Source of the DNA: Alphaproteobacteria bacterium | Lineage (GTDB): Bacteria > Pseudomonadota > Alphaproteobacteria > Micavibrionales > Micavibrionaceae | Length of the DNA: 52,635 nucleotides | Assembly: GCA_020443295.1 (NCBI GenBank) | Contig: JAGRIJ010000019.1 | Location: forward strand, 1 to 52,635 | Direction: 5' to 3' | Part shown: positions 1 to 8,877 of the stretch, in pieces | Layout of the letters: each line of letters opens with the position of its first letter | Position numbering within the stretch: the stretch's first letter is position 1 | Made by a program: the position numbers and the translations under genes | Notes under the pieces: model-generated | What the model saw: the letters and a program-made list of their open reading frames with translations, nothing else | Told to the model about the DNA's origin: nothing | Database searches by the model: none

Positions 1-134
1 AGGAGCCTAGAAGGTCTGCTAAAAACTTAGGTTTTTCCATCGTCCCGCATTTTCCGCTGTTTTAAAGAGTGTTCTTTTTATATCCTGCGTTTCTTCACTA
101 TATTTTTTTTCGTGCAGTCGAGGCAAGTGTTAAT

Positions 135-1079
135 ATGAAAATAGCGGTTATCGGCGGTGGAATTACAGGGCTTACAACGGCTTTGGCGTTGCTGGAGGCC
201 GGTTGCGCCGTCACGATTTTTTCCCGCGATCCGTTTGAAAAGACGACGTCTTACGCTGCCGGGGCGATTTCGTATCCTTATGCGATCGAAGATAGTATCC
301 GCATGCAGGAATGGTATCGCAAAAACGATGAAGTGGTTTACAGCCTGCTGGACGATCCGGCGGCGGGGATCATCTGGGCGTACTGGAAGAAATGCACGCT
401 CGATCCTAATTTCGAGATTCCCGAGATGTATATGAAGCTGCGCGAAGCGCGGGTCATCGGCGAATCTGAATGTCCGCTCGATTACAAAAAAGGAGTCGAA
501 GCGAAGCTTTTGCTCATGCATGTCGGGCGGTATTACCCGTTTCTGAAAGCGCGGCTTGACCGCGCGGGCGGCATGTTCATTTTGCGGGACATCAAAAATT
601 TCGGGGAGCTCGAAAAAGATTACGATCTGATCGTGAATGCGACGGGGGTTTATGCGCATAATTTTGTTCATGACGAGGCGGTGTATCCGATGCGCGGGCA
701 AGTCGTCATCATTAAAAATCCGGGCATCAATTTTCACTTCGCGACCTTTGAGGGGAAGAATTATTTCTATCCGCGCATTGATGAAATTCTGATCGGCGGG
801 TCGGCGGAAGTCGGGGAATGGGACCTGACGCCCAATGATGCGCTGACGCAGGAAATTCTCGGCTGGGCGGCTAAGCTTGATCCGCTTTTGAAGAACCCCG
901 AGATCATCAATGTGCGGGTGGGGCTGCGTCCGATGCGCCCGCAGGTGCGGCTGGAGCGGGATGAAAATTCCTGCGCGGTTCCCGTCATCCATAATTACGG
1001 GCAGGGCGGCGCGGGTTACACGGTGGCGTGGGGGTGCGCATTCGCGGCGCGCGATCTGGCTCTGGGTCAAGCGGCATGA
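135..1079 (+). CDS. FAD-dependent D-amino-acid oxidase-like oxidoreductase
   Basis: A 314-residue DAO-family flavoenzyme expected to oxidise a D-amino acid to an imino acid, or a related amine, in the cytoplasm. It opens with a Rossmann dinucleotide-binding motif (GGGITG, residues 7-12). Near the C-terminus it has the hallmark HNYGQGGAGYTVAWG (about 286-300) preceded by GLRPMRP, which carries the substrate-binding Arg of D-amino-acid oxidases. A GTG 66 bases upstream is in frame, but the Rossmann fold begins right after the ATG at 135, so I chose that. The stop overlaps the priA start (ATGA), so the two are co-transcribed. Family assignment is firm; the substrate (D-amino acid, D-aspartate or glycine) is not determined. 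Confidence 0.85.
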   Translation: MKIAVIGGGITGLTTALALLEAGCAVTIFSRDPFEKTTSYAAGAISYPYAIEDSIRMQEWYRKNDEVVYSLLDDPAAGIIWAYWKKCTLDPNFEIPEMYMKLREARVIGESECPLDYKKGVEAKLLLMHVGRYYPFLKARLDRAGGMFILRDIKNFGELEKDYDLIVNATGVYAHNFVHDEAVYPMRGQVVIIKNPGINFHFATFEGKNYFYPRIDEILIGGSAEVGEWDLTPNDALTQEILGWAAKLDPLLKNPEIINVRVGLRPMRPQVRLERDENSCAVPVIHNYGQGGAGYTVAWGCAFAARDLALGQAA

Positions 1080-3277
1080 GCCGGACCGTTGCCGTTCTGG
1101 TTCCTTATCCCGTCGACAAAGCCTACGACTATCTTGTTCCTTCCAATCTGCATGTGCGGCCGGGCGATTACGTCACCGTGCCGCTCGGCAATCGCGAGAT
1201 TACCGGCGTGGTCTGGGGCGAAGCGGCGGGCGATGTTGCGCCGGAGAAGCTCAAGCCGATATTCGAGCGCCTTAATCTTCCCGCCATGCCGGATATTCAC
1301 CGCGATTTTATCGACTGGGTGGCTTCCTACACGCTGTCGGCTAAGGGCTCCGTTCTCAAGATGAGTTTGAGCGCACCGGGGGCTTTCGCTCCGCCGAAAC
1401 CCGCAACGGGATACCGGATTGCAGCTGGCGCCAATCCCGAGGCGAAAGGTTTAAGCGAAGCGCGGCAGAAAGTTCTGATGCTGATGCAGGACGGGCAGGT
1501 GCGCCGTGCGGCGGAGATTGAATCCATGACCGGGTGTTCGGCGAGTGTCGTGAAGGGGCTGGCTGATAAGAAGATGCTGGAGGATGTTGAGTTGTTGCGT
1601 CCTTATCCCTGCACGCGTCCGGGGCCGGAGCGTCCGGGGCCGGAGCTTTCAGCGGCGCAGAAAGAGGCGGCGGATGTTTTGAAGTCGCAGGTCGGTGCGG
1701 GCGCGTTCAAAGCGACTTTGCTTGATGGCGTAACAGGGGCCGGGAAGACTGAAACTTATTTTGAAGCTGTCGCGGAGGCTTTACGCAAGGGACATCAGGT
1801 TCTCATTCTCTTGCCGGAGATCGCGCTTTCGAACGCGTTTCTGGACCGGTTCCGCTTGCGATTCGGGTGCGATCCGGCGCTGTGGCATTCCAATCTTACG
1901 CCTGCGCAGAGACGATTGGCTTGGCGGGGCGTGTCCGAAGGAGAAACGCGCGTGGTTGTCGGCGCGCGTTCTGCGCTTTTTCTTCCTTATGCCGATCTTG
2001 GTTTGATTGTTGTGGATGAGGAGCATGACCCAGCCTACAAGCAGGAGGATGGCGTCATCTATCATGCGCGCGATATGGCGGTGGTGCGGGCGCATCTGGC
2101 GAAAATTCCGGTTGTCCTTGTTTCCGCGACGCCTTCATTGGAAACGGCGCATAACACATGGCCTGCGCCGGAAGGAACGGGGCGTTACGGCGTTTTGCAT
2201 TTGCCCGCACGTTACGGCGGGGCGAGCCTGCCGGATATCGTGGTCGTCGATCTGCGCGAGGATAAGCCGGAGCGCGGAAATTTTCTTTCGCCAACCCTTC
2301 TGGAATCTATGAAGGAGACGCTTGCCAACGGCGAGCAGGTGTTGCTGTTCCTGAACCGCCGGGGTTATGCGCCGCTGACCTTGTGCCGTTCCTGCGGGCA
2401 TCGGTTTGAATGTCCGCGCTGCACGACGTGGCTGGTCGAGCATAAAAAGAGCGGGCGGCTGCATTGCCATCATTGCGGGTATCACGTGCCGATTCCGAAA
2501 ACGTGCCCTTCGTGCGGGGAGGCGGACTCGCTGGTGGCCTGCGGGCCGGGGGTGGAGCGGATTTTTGAGGAAGTCACGCAGATGTTCCGCGATGCCAAGA
2601 CCCTCATGCTGGCCAGCGATACGACCGAGAGCAACGAGGATCTGCAAAAGAAGCTGATTCAAATCCGAGAGGGCAAAGTTGACATCATTATCGGGACGCA
2701 GATCATCGCGAAGGGGCATCACTTTCCGGGGCTGACGCTGGTCGGTGTGGTTGATTCCGATCTGGGTTTACAGGGCGGCGATCTGCGCGCGGCGGAGCGG
2801 ACCTATCAATTGCTTCATCAGGTTGCCGGGCGTGCGGGGCGCGAGCAGAAGAAAGGCCGTGTGATCCTGCAGAGCTGGATGCCCGAGCACCGGATCATGA
2901 AGGCGCTGGCAGACGGGGAGCGCGATGCGTTTCTGGCGGTCGAAGCCATGGAGCGGGAGGAGGCGCACATGCCGCCGTTCTCACGGCTGGCGGGGATTAT
3001 TATCGCGGGGCGCGAGGAGGGGCAGGTGATCGAGCTGGCCAAGGCTCTGGGCAAAACCGCGCCGCAGGGTATGAACGAAAAGGGGCAGAAAATCCAGACA
3101 CTGGGGCCGGCTCCGGCGCCGCTGGCGCGGCTGCGCGGGAAGTACCGCTACCGGCTTCTGGTTCGCGCGGACCGGGCGCTGAATATCCAGAAAACCATTG
3201 CTGAGTGGGTTGGAGGGCACAAGGTGCCTTCGAATATCCGCGTTTACGTGGATATCGACCCGCAGAGCTTTTTGTGA
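1076..3277 (+). CDS. priA: Primosomal protein N' (replication restart helicase PriA)
   Basis: PriA is the 3'-5' superfamily 2 helicase that recognises stalled forks and reloads the replisome. The 733-residue product has the N-terminal DNA-binding domain (PVDKAYDYLVP), Walker A GVTGAGKT (about 218-225), a DEEH box (about 314) and the zinc-binding cysteine cluster (CRSCGH, CPRC, CHHCGY, CPSCGE, about 437-484). The C-terminal half carries helicase motifs such as GTQIIAKGHHFPGLTLV and QVAGRAGR. Start is the ATG at 1076, overlapping the upstream oxidase stop. In many alphaproteobacteria priA lies close to atpH; here six membrane-protein genes lie between. Confidence 0.97.
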   Translation: MSRTVAVLVPYPVDKAYDYLVPSNLHVRPGDYVTVPLGNREITGVVWGEAAGDVAPEKLKPIFERLNLPAMPDIHRDFIDWVASYTLSAKGSVLKMSLSAPGAFAPPKPATGYRIAAGANPEAKGLSEARQKVLMLMQDGQVRRAAEIESMTGCSASVVKGLADKKMLEDVELLRPYPCTRPGPERPGPELSAAQKEAADVLKSQVGAGAFKATLLDGVTGAGKTETYFEAVAEALRKGHQVLILLPEIALSNAFLDRFRLRFGCDPALWHSNLTPAQRRLAWRGVSEGETRVVVGARSALFLPYADLGLIVVDEEHDPAYKQEDGVIYHARDMAVVRAHLAKIPVVLVSATPSLETAHNTWPAPEGTGRYGVLHLPARYGGASLPDIVVVDLREDKPERGNFLSPTLLESMKETLANGEQVLLFLNRRGYAPLTLCRSCGHRFECPRCTTWLVEHKKSGRLHCHHCGYHVPIPKTCPSCGEADSLVACGPGVERIFEEVTQMFRDAKTLMLASDTTESNEDLQKKLIQIREGKVDIIIGTQIIAKGHHFPGLTLVGVVDSDLGLQGGDLRAAERTYQLLHQVAGRAGREQKKGRVILQSWMPEHRIMKALADGERDAFLAVEAMEREEAHMPPFSRLAGIIIAGREEGQVIELAKALGKTAPQGMNEKGQKIQTLGPAPAPLARLRGKYRYRLLVRADRALNIQKTIAEWVGGHKVPSNIRVYVDIDPQSFL

Positions 3278-3321
3278 TAGGGCTGTCACTGGTCTTTTAA
3301 AACTTGTATGGAAGGAAGATT

Positions 3322-4647
3322 ATGACGAAAGGCAAGATTCCGCCGTCGGCGTCCAGCTTTTTCATTAATCTTATCGGCGGTCTTTCTTACATATTGGCTG
3401 CAAACATTACATTCGAATTGAACCCACAGGCCGATGTTTTCACGGTTTCCATCGTCAGCGTTACAGCGGCGCTGGTGCCCATTATCTGCGGAGAACTCTT
3501 GTTTCTTAACGTGCATAAGCGTCCGGGCGTCGGGTTGCTGGAAACCCCTTTAGAGAAAAATCCGGAGCGGTTGCAGACAAAGCTTCTGGGCTATTACGGT
3601 TCATTGGCCCTGATGATGTCTTTTTATATTTTTATTCCCCTTTATTCTAACGACGAGTTTTTCATTCCCGCGCTTTCCTATTTCATGCCTTTGCTGATGC
3701 TCTATATCGTTGGCGGAGCGGTTTACTTTTCAGAAATGGATTGCCGGCTGGAGAATCCTTATGACAGTTACTGGCATTTCGGAAATTTTCTGAGCGGCCG
3801 GTGGGCGGACACGGACCGGGCCATGGTTGTTTCTCATGTCAAGTCCATTGCATTGCGAGCGTGTTATATTCCGATGATGTTGTCCTATTTTTCTATCTAT
3901 ATTTCAACGCTGATGAAAGGACATAACGAATTTCTTGCGGCCAATCTTGCCGTTTCTTCGGATTTTACATGGTACGGCGTGCTTAAACTTATTATGCTGG
4001 CCTATTTTTTTCTTGGGGCTATGGATATTTTGTTTGGTCTGATCGGGTATTTTATGACTTTCCGCGTTCTCGACAGCCATATCCGTTCAACCGACCCGAC
4101 CCTGATCGGCTGGCTGGTCTGTCTTATCTGTTATTACCCGTTCTGGGAACTTTTCATGATCTCTGTTTTCTTTCAGGATTTTTATTCCAATCCCGAATGG
4201 CATGAGTGGTTCAAAAGCACGCCGGTCCTGATGCTGATCTGGGGTACGCTAGCTATTGTTTTCATGTGCACGGAATCTCTTACCACGCTTACTTTCGGGA
4301 TCCGGTTTTCGAACCTGACATACCGCGGAGTCATAACAGCAGGGCTTTTCCGGTTTACCAAGCATCCCCAATATGTTTCCAAAATGTTCAATCGTTTTTT
4401 CTGGTACGTTCCTATTTTAAGCCTGAACGGGGCGTTCGGCAGTCTTCAAACGATGATCATGTTCGCGGGTATATGTTTCATTTATTACCTGCGGGCACGC
4501 ACCGAGGAGAACCATCTTTCGCGTTATCCTGAATATGTGGAATACGCCAACTGGATCAACGAAAATGGAATCTTCCGTTTTCTGGGGAAATATTTTCCGT
4601 TCCTTGTTTATTCCGAGGAAAAAGCAAAGGCAGGAAAGCTTTTCTAA
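3322..4647 (+). CDS. Multi-pass membrane protein with ICMT/PEMT-like C-terminus
   Basis: A 441-residue membrane protein with roughly ten hydrophobic segments. The last 120 residues resemble the isoprenylcysteine carboxyl-/phospholipid N-methyltransferase fold: FRFTKHPQYVSKM (about 343-355) followed by a membrane segment and RARTEENHLSRYPEY, which matches the usual HP-x-Y and RxxxEExxL pattern for S-adenosylmethionine binding. A methyl-transfer role at the membrane is inferred; the N-terminal 300 residues are not recognised. A TTG 18 bases upstream is in frame, but GGAAGG sits correctly for the ATG at 3322. Its stop shares bases with the stop of the convergent gene at 4644. Confidence 0.6.
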   Translation: MTKGKIPPSASSFFINLIGGLSYILAANITFELNPQADVFTVSIVSVTAALVPIICGELLFLNVHKRPGVGLLETPLEKNPERLQTKLLGYYGSLALMMSFYIFIPLYSNDEFFIPALSYFMPLLMLYIVGGAVYFSEMDCRLENPYDSYWHFGNFLSGRWADTDRAMVVSHVKSIALRACYIPMMLSYFSIYISTLMKGHNEFLAANLAVSSDFTWYGVLKLIMLAYFFLGAMDILFGLIGYFMTFRVLDSHIRSTDPTLIGWLVCLICYYPFWELFMISVFFQDFYSNPEWHEWFKSTPVLMLIWGTLAIVFMCTESLTTLTFGIRFSNLTYRGVITAGLFRFTKHPQYVSKMFNRFFWYVPILSLNGAFGSLQTMIMFAGICFIYYLRARTEENHLSRYPEYVEYANWINENGIFRFLGKYFPFLVYSEEKAKAGKLF

Positions 4648-5441
4648 AAGCCCCGGTTCATCACGAAGAAATAATAGATCAACTGGTATGCAAAGACGTG
4701 AACTATGTATATCTCAAGACTTTTGTGACCCATAAAGAAGCAAAGCTTTTCAATCGGGTCTTTGGGTCTTCTTCGAAGAGAGTTCAGCACGAGTCCTTTA
4801 AAATGATAAAGCAGCCAGAAGACTACCGTTGACCCTAAAGCAATCAGGGTAGTCTGAAGTCCGTTAAACTGGAAGGCGACCTGCGTAAACATGATGTGCG
4901 CCAGAAAAGCGAAGACGAAATATTCCGAAGGCTTGATGAAGGATTCTTTGAGAAAAGCCTCGTTCATCCGCATCCATCCTGCCATCGTCATGATAAAGGC
5001 CAGAGTGCCATATTCGAAAAAGAGGTTTGTAATTGGTGATAGAGCAAGAAAAATAATATTTACACCCCAAAACAGGTACTTGTCTTTCAGTAAGGCGCGG
5101 GCCAAAGGTTCTGTGACCTGACGGACCAGAAGGATCGTCCAGAGAAAGTTGATGTTAATATAATGGAATAAAACATATTCGGAGAATGTCAGCAGAAAGG
5201 CGCCTGCCCAGATTCTTTTTCCCGGCTTGTGGCCAAGATTATAGCCCACAGGGATCAGCCAGATGCAGACAAGGATACGGTCGGGAATTCTCAGCCATAA
5301 ATTATCACTTATGAAGAAGTAACAGATGTGGCCGAACAGCATGACGGCCACATTCAGCGCGACGAGGTCGTACGCCGTCAAATCCTTTTTCAATCTTTCA
5401 AGCGGCGCCACCAAAAATTTCAGATTGTTTACACCGTCCAT
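4644..5441 (-). CDS. TraX-like membrane protein (divergent paralogue)
   Basis: A 265-residue protein with about eight hydrophobic segments, related to the TraX family (F-pilin acetylase and its chromosomal homologues). The shared features are an N-terminal D-L-x-A...FGHICYFF block, a LRIPDRILVCIWLIPVGY stretch and a C-terminal GHKSLEIYIVHVF motif; the two plus-strand paralogues at 7003 and 7900 have GRRTLE(I/L)YVLH there. The Asp of the DH pair seen in those paralogues is replaced by Gly here (FGH), so activity may differ. It starts two bases after the stop of the SpeE-like gene, so the pair forms one operon. Substrate unknown. Confidence 0.6.
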   Translation of the reverse strand: MDGVNNLKFLVAPLERLKKDLTAYDLVALNVAVMLFGHICYFFISDNLWLRIPDRILVCIWLIPVGYNLGHKPGKRIWAGAFLLTFSEYVLFHYININFLWTILLVRQVTEPLARALLKDKYLFWGVNIIFLALSPITNLFFEYGTLAFIMTMAGWMRMNEAFLKESFIKPSEYFVFAFLAHIMFTQVAFQFNGLQTTLIALGSTVVFWLLYHFKGLVLNSLRRRPKDPIEKLCFFMGHKSLEIYIVHVFAYQLIYYFFVMNRGF

Positions 5442-5443
5442 TC

Positions 5444-6901
5444 TTATTTTCTCGGTGTGCTAAGCAATTTTTTGGGTTTGTCGTAATAGATCGTATTTTT
5501 ATCATCCGTATAAATCACGCCCGGGTCGTAATTATCTTCGTGACGATAAATATAGGAGACATTGACCAATCCGTTAGGGTCTTCGTTATACAGCGAATAT
5601 GTCTCATTCATGACGACCCTTGAGACGTGAGGCATGACCGAGCGAATGGTATTGTCGATAGAGCGGGACATGCGGTTGTTGAAATTCGGGGAAGAGATGA
5701 AATTGGTAATCAGGATCCCCTTGTCTTTCATGCAGTCCTTCAACTGTCTAAAAAACTCCTGCGTGATCAGCTGTTCGGGAATGCTGATGCCGCCGAGATA
5801 GGCATCAAGAAAAATGACATCGAATTTTTTGCCCTCTCTTTTACTGCGTGTGAGGAATGCACGGGCCGATTCCACGAGAAACGTCTTATTTTTCTTTATC
5901 TTGTCTTTGAGGATATATTTTTCCGCGGTTTTCAGAAGATCCGGATCGATATCGATGTAGGTATAGTTGTTGTTTTCATCCTCGAAACCGAGCGTAAAGG
6001 CCCCGGCGCCGATGACCAGAATGTCGCGTGGGGGATCGGCATCCCTGATCGGGTCTATTCCCTGTCTTTCCGCAAATTCGATATAAGGGTATTTGCGGCC
6101 ATAATCATCATACATCGACGACCAGTTATTGTTGAGAAGCAGATGCCGCTGGCCGTTTTTGGTCAAGATCTGCGCCATCTGGTACTGGTTGTTATAGGCG
6201 ACGCTCATATCCATCATTACCTGATTGGAGTTCAGGTACATCGCGATGATGGTCATGCTGACGATCAAAAAAACGGGTTCCGATAATTTGCGCTTGGAAA
6301 TCATAATGACCAGGCAGGAAAGAAGCACAAAGTTCAGCGAAACGGTATGATGCACGCCGATTGTCGACATGAGGACGAGGGTTGAAAAGACCGCTCCCAT
6401 GAAGGATCCGAGCGTCGAGAAAAAAAGCATCCGCCCGGTAATTTCCGATAAACGGGATTTTGTGAAATAGTTACTGATCAGGGGGATTGTCTGGCCGAGC
6501 AGGAAGATCGGAACCGCCACAAAAACAGCAGAGTAGAGGGCAAGCTGAATGAGGCGGTGTTCTATGCGGATCTGGATCATAAAGGTTGTAAAAAACCAGT
6601 CGAGGAAAACATGAGCCATTCCCGGCAGAAGGATCAGGGCTGAGAGCATGATGTTGAAGATCAGCTTTTTCCGTACCGAAACGTATTTGCCAAAGCTTCT
6701 GTGCGGGCGGAAACGTCCGCCTGCGTAGTATCCGAAGGCCAGCGGCATCAGGACCGCGGCGATGATGATTGAGACAGTGTCTGTGCCCGTTCCCACAAAG
6801 GGAATCGTCTCGCGCATTGCCAGAAGTTCAGTGGACAGGACGATGTAGCCCTCGATCACAATGACAAAATAAAGCAGTAGAGACAGATTGTCTTTTTTCA
6901 A
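5444..6901 (-). CDS. Membrane-fused spermidine synthase-like protein
   Basis: A 485-residue two-part protein. Residues 1 to about 230 hold seven or so membrane segments; the C-terminal part is a class I SAM-type fold of the spermidine-synthase family: ILVIGAGAFTLGFED, YTYIDIDPDLLKTAEKY and FDVIFLDAYLGG, the last carrying the conserved Asp. The glycine loop (IGAG rather than IGGGDG) departs from true SpeE, so polyamine synthesis is not assured; methyl or aminopropyl transfer to a membrane substrate is possible. I chose a TTG start at 6901 because GGAG lies eight bases upstream and the first membrane segment follows directly. First gene of a two-gene operon with the TraX-like gene at 4644. Confidence 0.7.
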   Translation of the reverse strand: MKKDNLSLLLYFVIVIEGYIVLSTELLAMRETIPFVGTGTDTVSIIIAAVLMPLAFGYYAGGRFRPHRSFGKYVSVRKKLIFNIMLSALILLPGMAHVFLDWFFTTFMIQIRIEHRLIQLALYSAVFVAVPIFLLGQTIPLISNYFTKSRLSEITGRMLFFSTLGSFMGAVFSTLVLMSTIGVHHTVSLNFVLLSCLVIMISKRKLSEPVFLIVSMTIIAMYLNSNQVMMDMSVAYNNQYQMAQILTKNGQRHLLLNNNWSSMYDDYGRKYPYIEFAERQGIDPIRDADPPRDILVIGAGAFTLGFEDENNNYTYIDIDPDLLKTAEKYILKDKIKKNKTFLVESARAFLTRSKREGKKFDVIFLDAYLGGISIPEQLITQEFFRQLKDCMKDKGILITNFISSPNFNNRMSRSIDNTIRSVMPHVSRVVMNETYSLYNEDPNGLVNVSYIYRHEDNYDPGVIYTDDKNTIYYDKPKKLLSTPRK

Positions 6902-7002
6902 GGTTCAGGCTCCGCCCGGTCGATTTTGCTAAAAAAATAGAGGCGTAGTGTATGATTTTTTAATACAAATGGAAAGCAGATAACCTTGGGCGCTTTTTCC
7001 TT

Positions 7003-7824
7003 ATGATGCACTCTTACCCCCGTTCGCTGACCTCGTATGACTTCCTCAAGGCGCTGGCTCTGGTCCTGATGCTTATCGACCATACGGGCCATCATTTCTA
7101 TCCCGATGAAATGTGGTTCCGGGTTCTGGGGCGGTTATGCGTTCCGATCTGGTTTTTCCTGATCGGCTATGCGCGGACGACCGCTCTTCCACCGCGGTTA
7201 TGGATCGGCGGAGTTCTGGTCGTTTTGTCTGCGCTGGTGGCGGGACAGTATCTCTTTCCCCTTGATATTCTCTTTACAATTGCTGCGGCGCGCGCTCTTC
7301 GTCCCGACCTGACGGTGCGGGCAACGCAAAGCCCTGAAAATCTCAGGGGCTGGTTTCTGCTTTTGTTTCTGGCCGCCGTGCCGACGGGTTTGCTGGTGGA
7401 ATACGGAACGATGGGGCTGCTTTTTGTTTTGCACGGATTTATCTGCCGAAACCGGGACGCGCTGAAAGAAAGACTTATGCTGCGGCATGTAAGACTTTTT
7501 GTTTTTGCCACTTACCTGACTTTCGGTTTGCAGGAAGGGTTGCTCCTGCCCTCTCTTAATCTGGCCCAGACGGTTGTATTGCTCGGCGGACTTGCGGGGA
7601 TTGCGGTTTTGCTGAACTCCTTCAGGCCGGCGGAGTATCCTGTCTTGACGCAGAGGGTCACCAGGCCCGTTGTTTTCCTGTTGCAGATCATGGGACGGCG
7701 GACGCTGGAACTCTACGTTCTGCACATTCTGGTTTTCCGGGGTATCTGCATGGCGCTCTATCCTGAATCCTATGCGTTCCTGAACTGGCACTGGATACCG
7801 CCGGGGCTGGTTGCATGGTTATAG
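7003..7824 (+). CDS. TraX family membrane protein
   Basis: A 273-residue integral membrane protein with the TraX family layout: N-terminal SYDFLKALALVLMLIDHTGH, FRVLGRLCVPIWFFLIGYA, and C-terminal GRRTLELYVLHILVFRG. TraX of F plasmid acetylates pilin; chromosomal copies are poorly characterised. No conjugation genes are present, so acylation of some other envelope molecule is only an inference. Divergent from the SpeE-like gene (about 100 bases between starts). Followed 75 bases later by a close paralogue. Confidence 0.75.
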   Translation: MMHSYPRSLTSYDFLKALALVLMLIDHTGHHFYPDEMWFRVLGRLCVPIWFFLIGYARTTALPPRLWIGGVLVVLSALVAGQYLFPLDILFTIAAARALRPDLTVRATQSPENLRGWFLLLFLAAVPTGLLVEYGTMGLLFVLHGFICRNRDALKERLMLRHVRLFVFATYLTFGLQEGLLLPSLNLAQTVVLLGGLAGIAVLLNSFRPAEYPVLTQRVTRPVVFLLQIMGRRTLELYVLHILVFRGICMALYPESYAFLNWHWIPPGLVAWL

Positions 7825-7899
7825 ACGCATTAGGCTCTGTTTCGTTGGCTTCATCCGTTGTATAGTCGCTGAAGTATTCCGTAACTTTTCCGGGCACCG

Positions 7900-8745
7900 A
7901 TGACGCAAAAAGCACTTCCGGCCGAGATCACCTCCTACGATCTTCTCAAGACGCTCGCGCTGATCCTGATGATCATCGATCACACCGGGCATTTTTTCTT
8001 TCCTTACGTTGCGAGCGCACAGAATGTCGAGGTCATCTGGTTCCGGGTTCTGGGGCGTTTTTGCATTCCGATCTGGTTTTTCCTGATCGGTTATGCGCAG
8101 ACGAAAGATATTCCTCCCCGCCTTTGGGCCGGCGCTGTTCTGACTCTGCTGGGCGCCATGATCGCGGGCGGGGTTATCCTGCCGCTCAATATCCTGTTTA
8201 CCATCATGATAGCCCGTTACATCCGAGACGGGGTTGTCCGGAAAACCCTTGAAAAGCCCGAACATATGCGCGGGATGTTTTTCCTTCTGGCTTTTGGAAC
8301 GCTTCCGACATCGCTGGCGTTCGAATATGGCTCGATTATCATGCTTTTTGTCGTTTTCGGGCATATCCGCCGTCATCCCGAGAGCATTACGATGGATAAG
8401 AAATACATCCATCTTTTTGTATTCCTGTCCTTTTTCCTGTTCCTGCTTATGCAGGGGCTGACGATCCGGGTGCTGACCGTTCCGCAGATGGTGTCTCTCT
8501 TTGCCGGTTTTGCCGTTGTGGGGGCGTTACTCTGGTCTTTCAGACCCATGACGTATCCAAGGCTGACGCGTGCGCTTGGTCCCCTGCAGTACCTACTCAA
8601 GCTGACCGGACGGCGAACCCTTGAAATCTATGTTCTGCACCTGATCGTTTTCCGGGGTCTGGCGATGTATTTCTATCCTGACCAGCATGTGTTCTGGGGG
8701 TGGAAAATTGCCGAGCCGGGACTGGTCTCCATGGTCGTGCAGTAA
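7900..8745 (+). CDS. TraX family membrane protein (tandem paralogue)
   Basis: A 281-residue paralogue of the preceding gene with the same blocks in the same order: TSYDLLKTLALILMIIDHTGH, FRVLGRFCIPIWFFLIGYA, and GRRTLEIYVLHLIVFRGLA near the end. About eight membrane segments. The two plus-strand copies are far more alike than either is to the minus-strand copy at 4644, which suggests a recent tandem duplication. Last gene before the ATP synthase operon; 132 bases separate it from atpH. Biochemical role unknown. Confidence 0.75.
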   Translation: MTQKALPAEITSYDLLKTLALILMIIDHTGHFFFPYVASAQNVEVIWFRVLGRFCIPIWFFLIGYAQTKDIPPRLWAGAVLTLLGAMIAGGVILPLNILFTIMIARYIRDGVVRKTLEKPEHMRGMFFLLAFGTLPTSLAFEYGSIIMLFVVFGHIRRHPESITMDKKYIHLFVFLSFFLFLLMQGLTIRVLTVPQMVSLFAGFAVVGALLWSFRPMTYPRLTRALGPLQYLLKLTGRRTLEIYVLHLIVFRGLAMYFYPDQHVFWGWKIAEPGLVSMVVQ

Positions 8746-8877
8746 ATTTTGCATTTTTTGCGCTATTTTTGCCTTTCCAAGGCCGGCGGGGGCTTGTCAG
8801 GGCTTGCCGCGTGTGCTAATTCTCGCCTCGATAAAAAAATTGTGCAAAACGGCTTGTTATATAGGGATACGTAAGAA

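Noticed and set aside
8840..8863. TTGTGC and TTATAT before atpH as a promoter
   Set aside because: The spacing is only about 11 bases, too short for a sigma-70 promoter.
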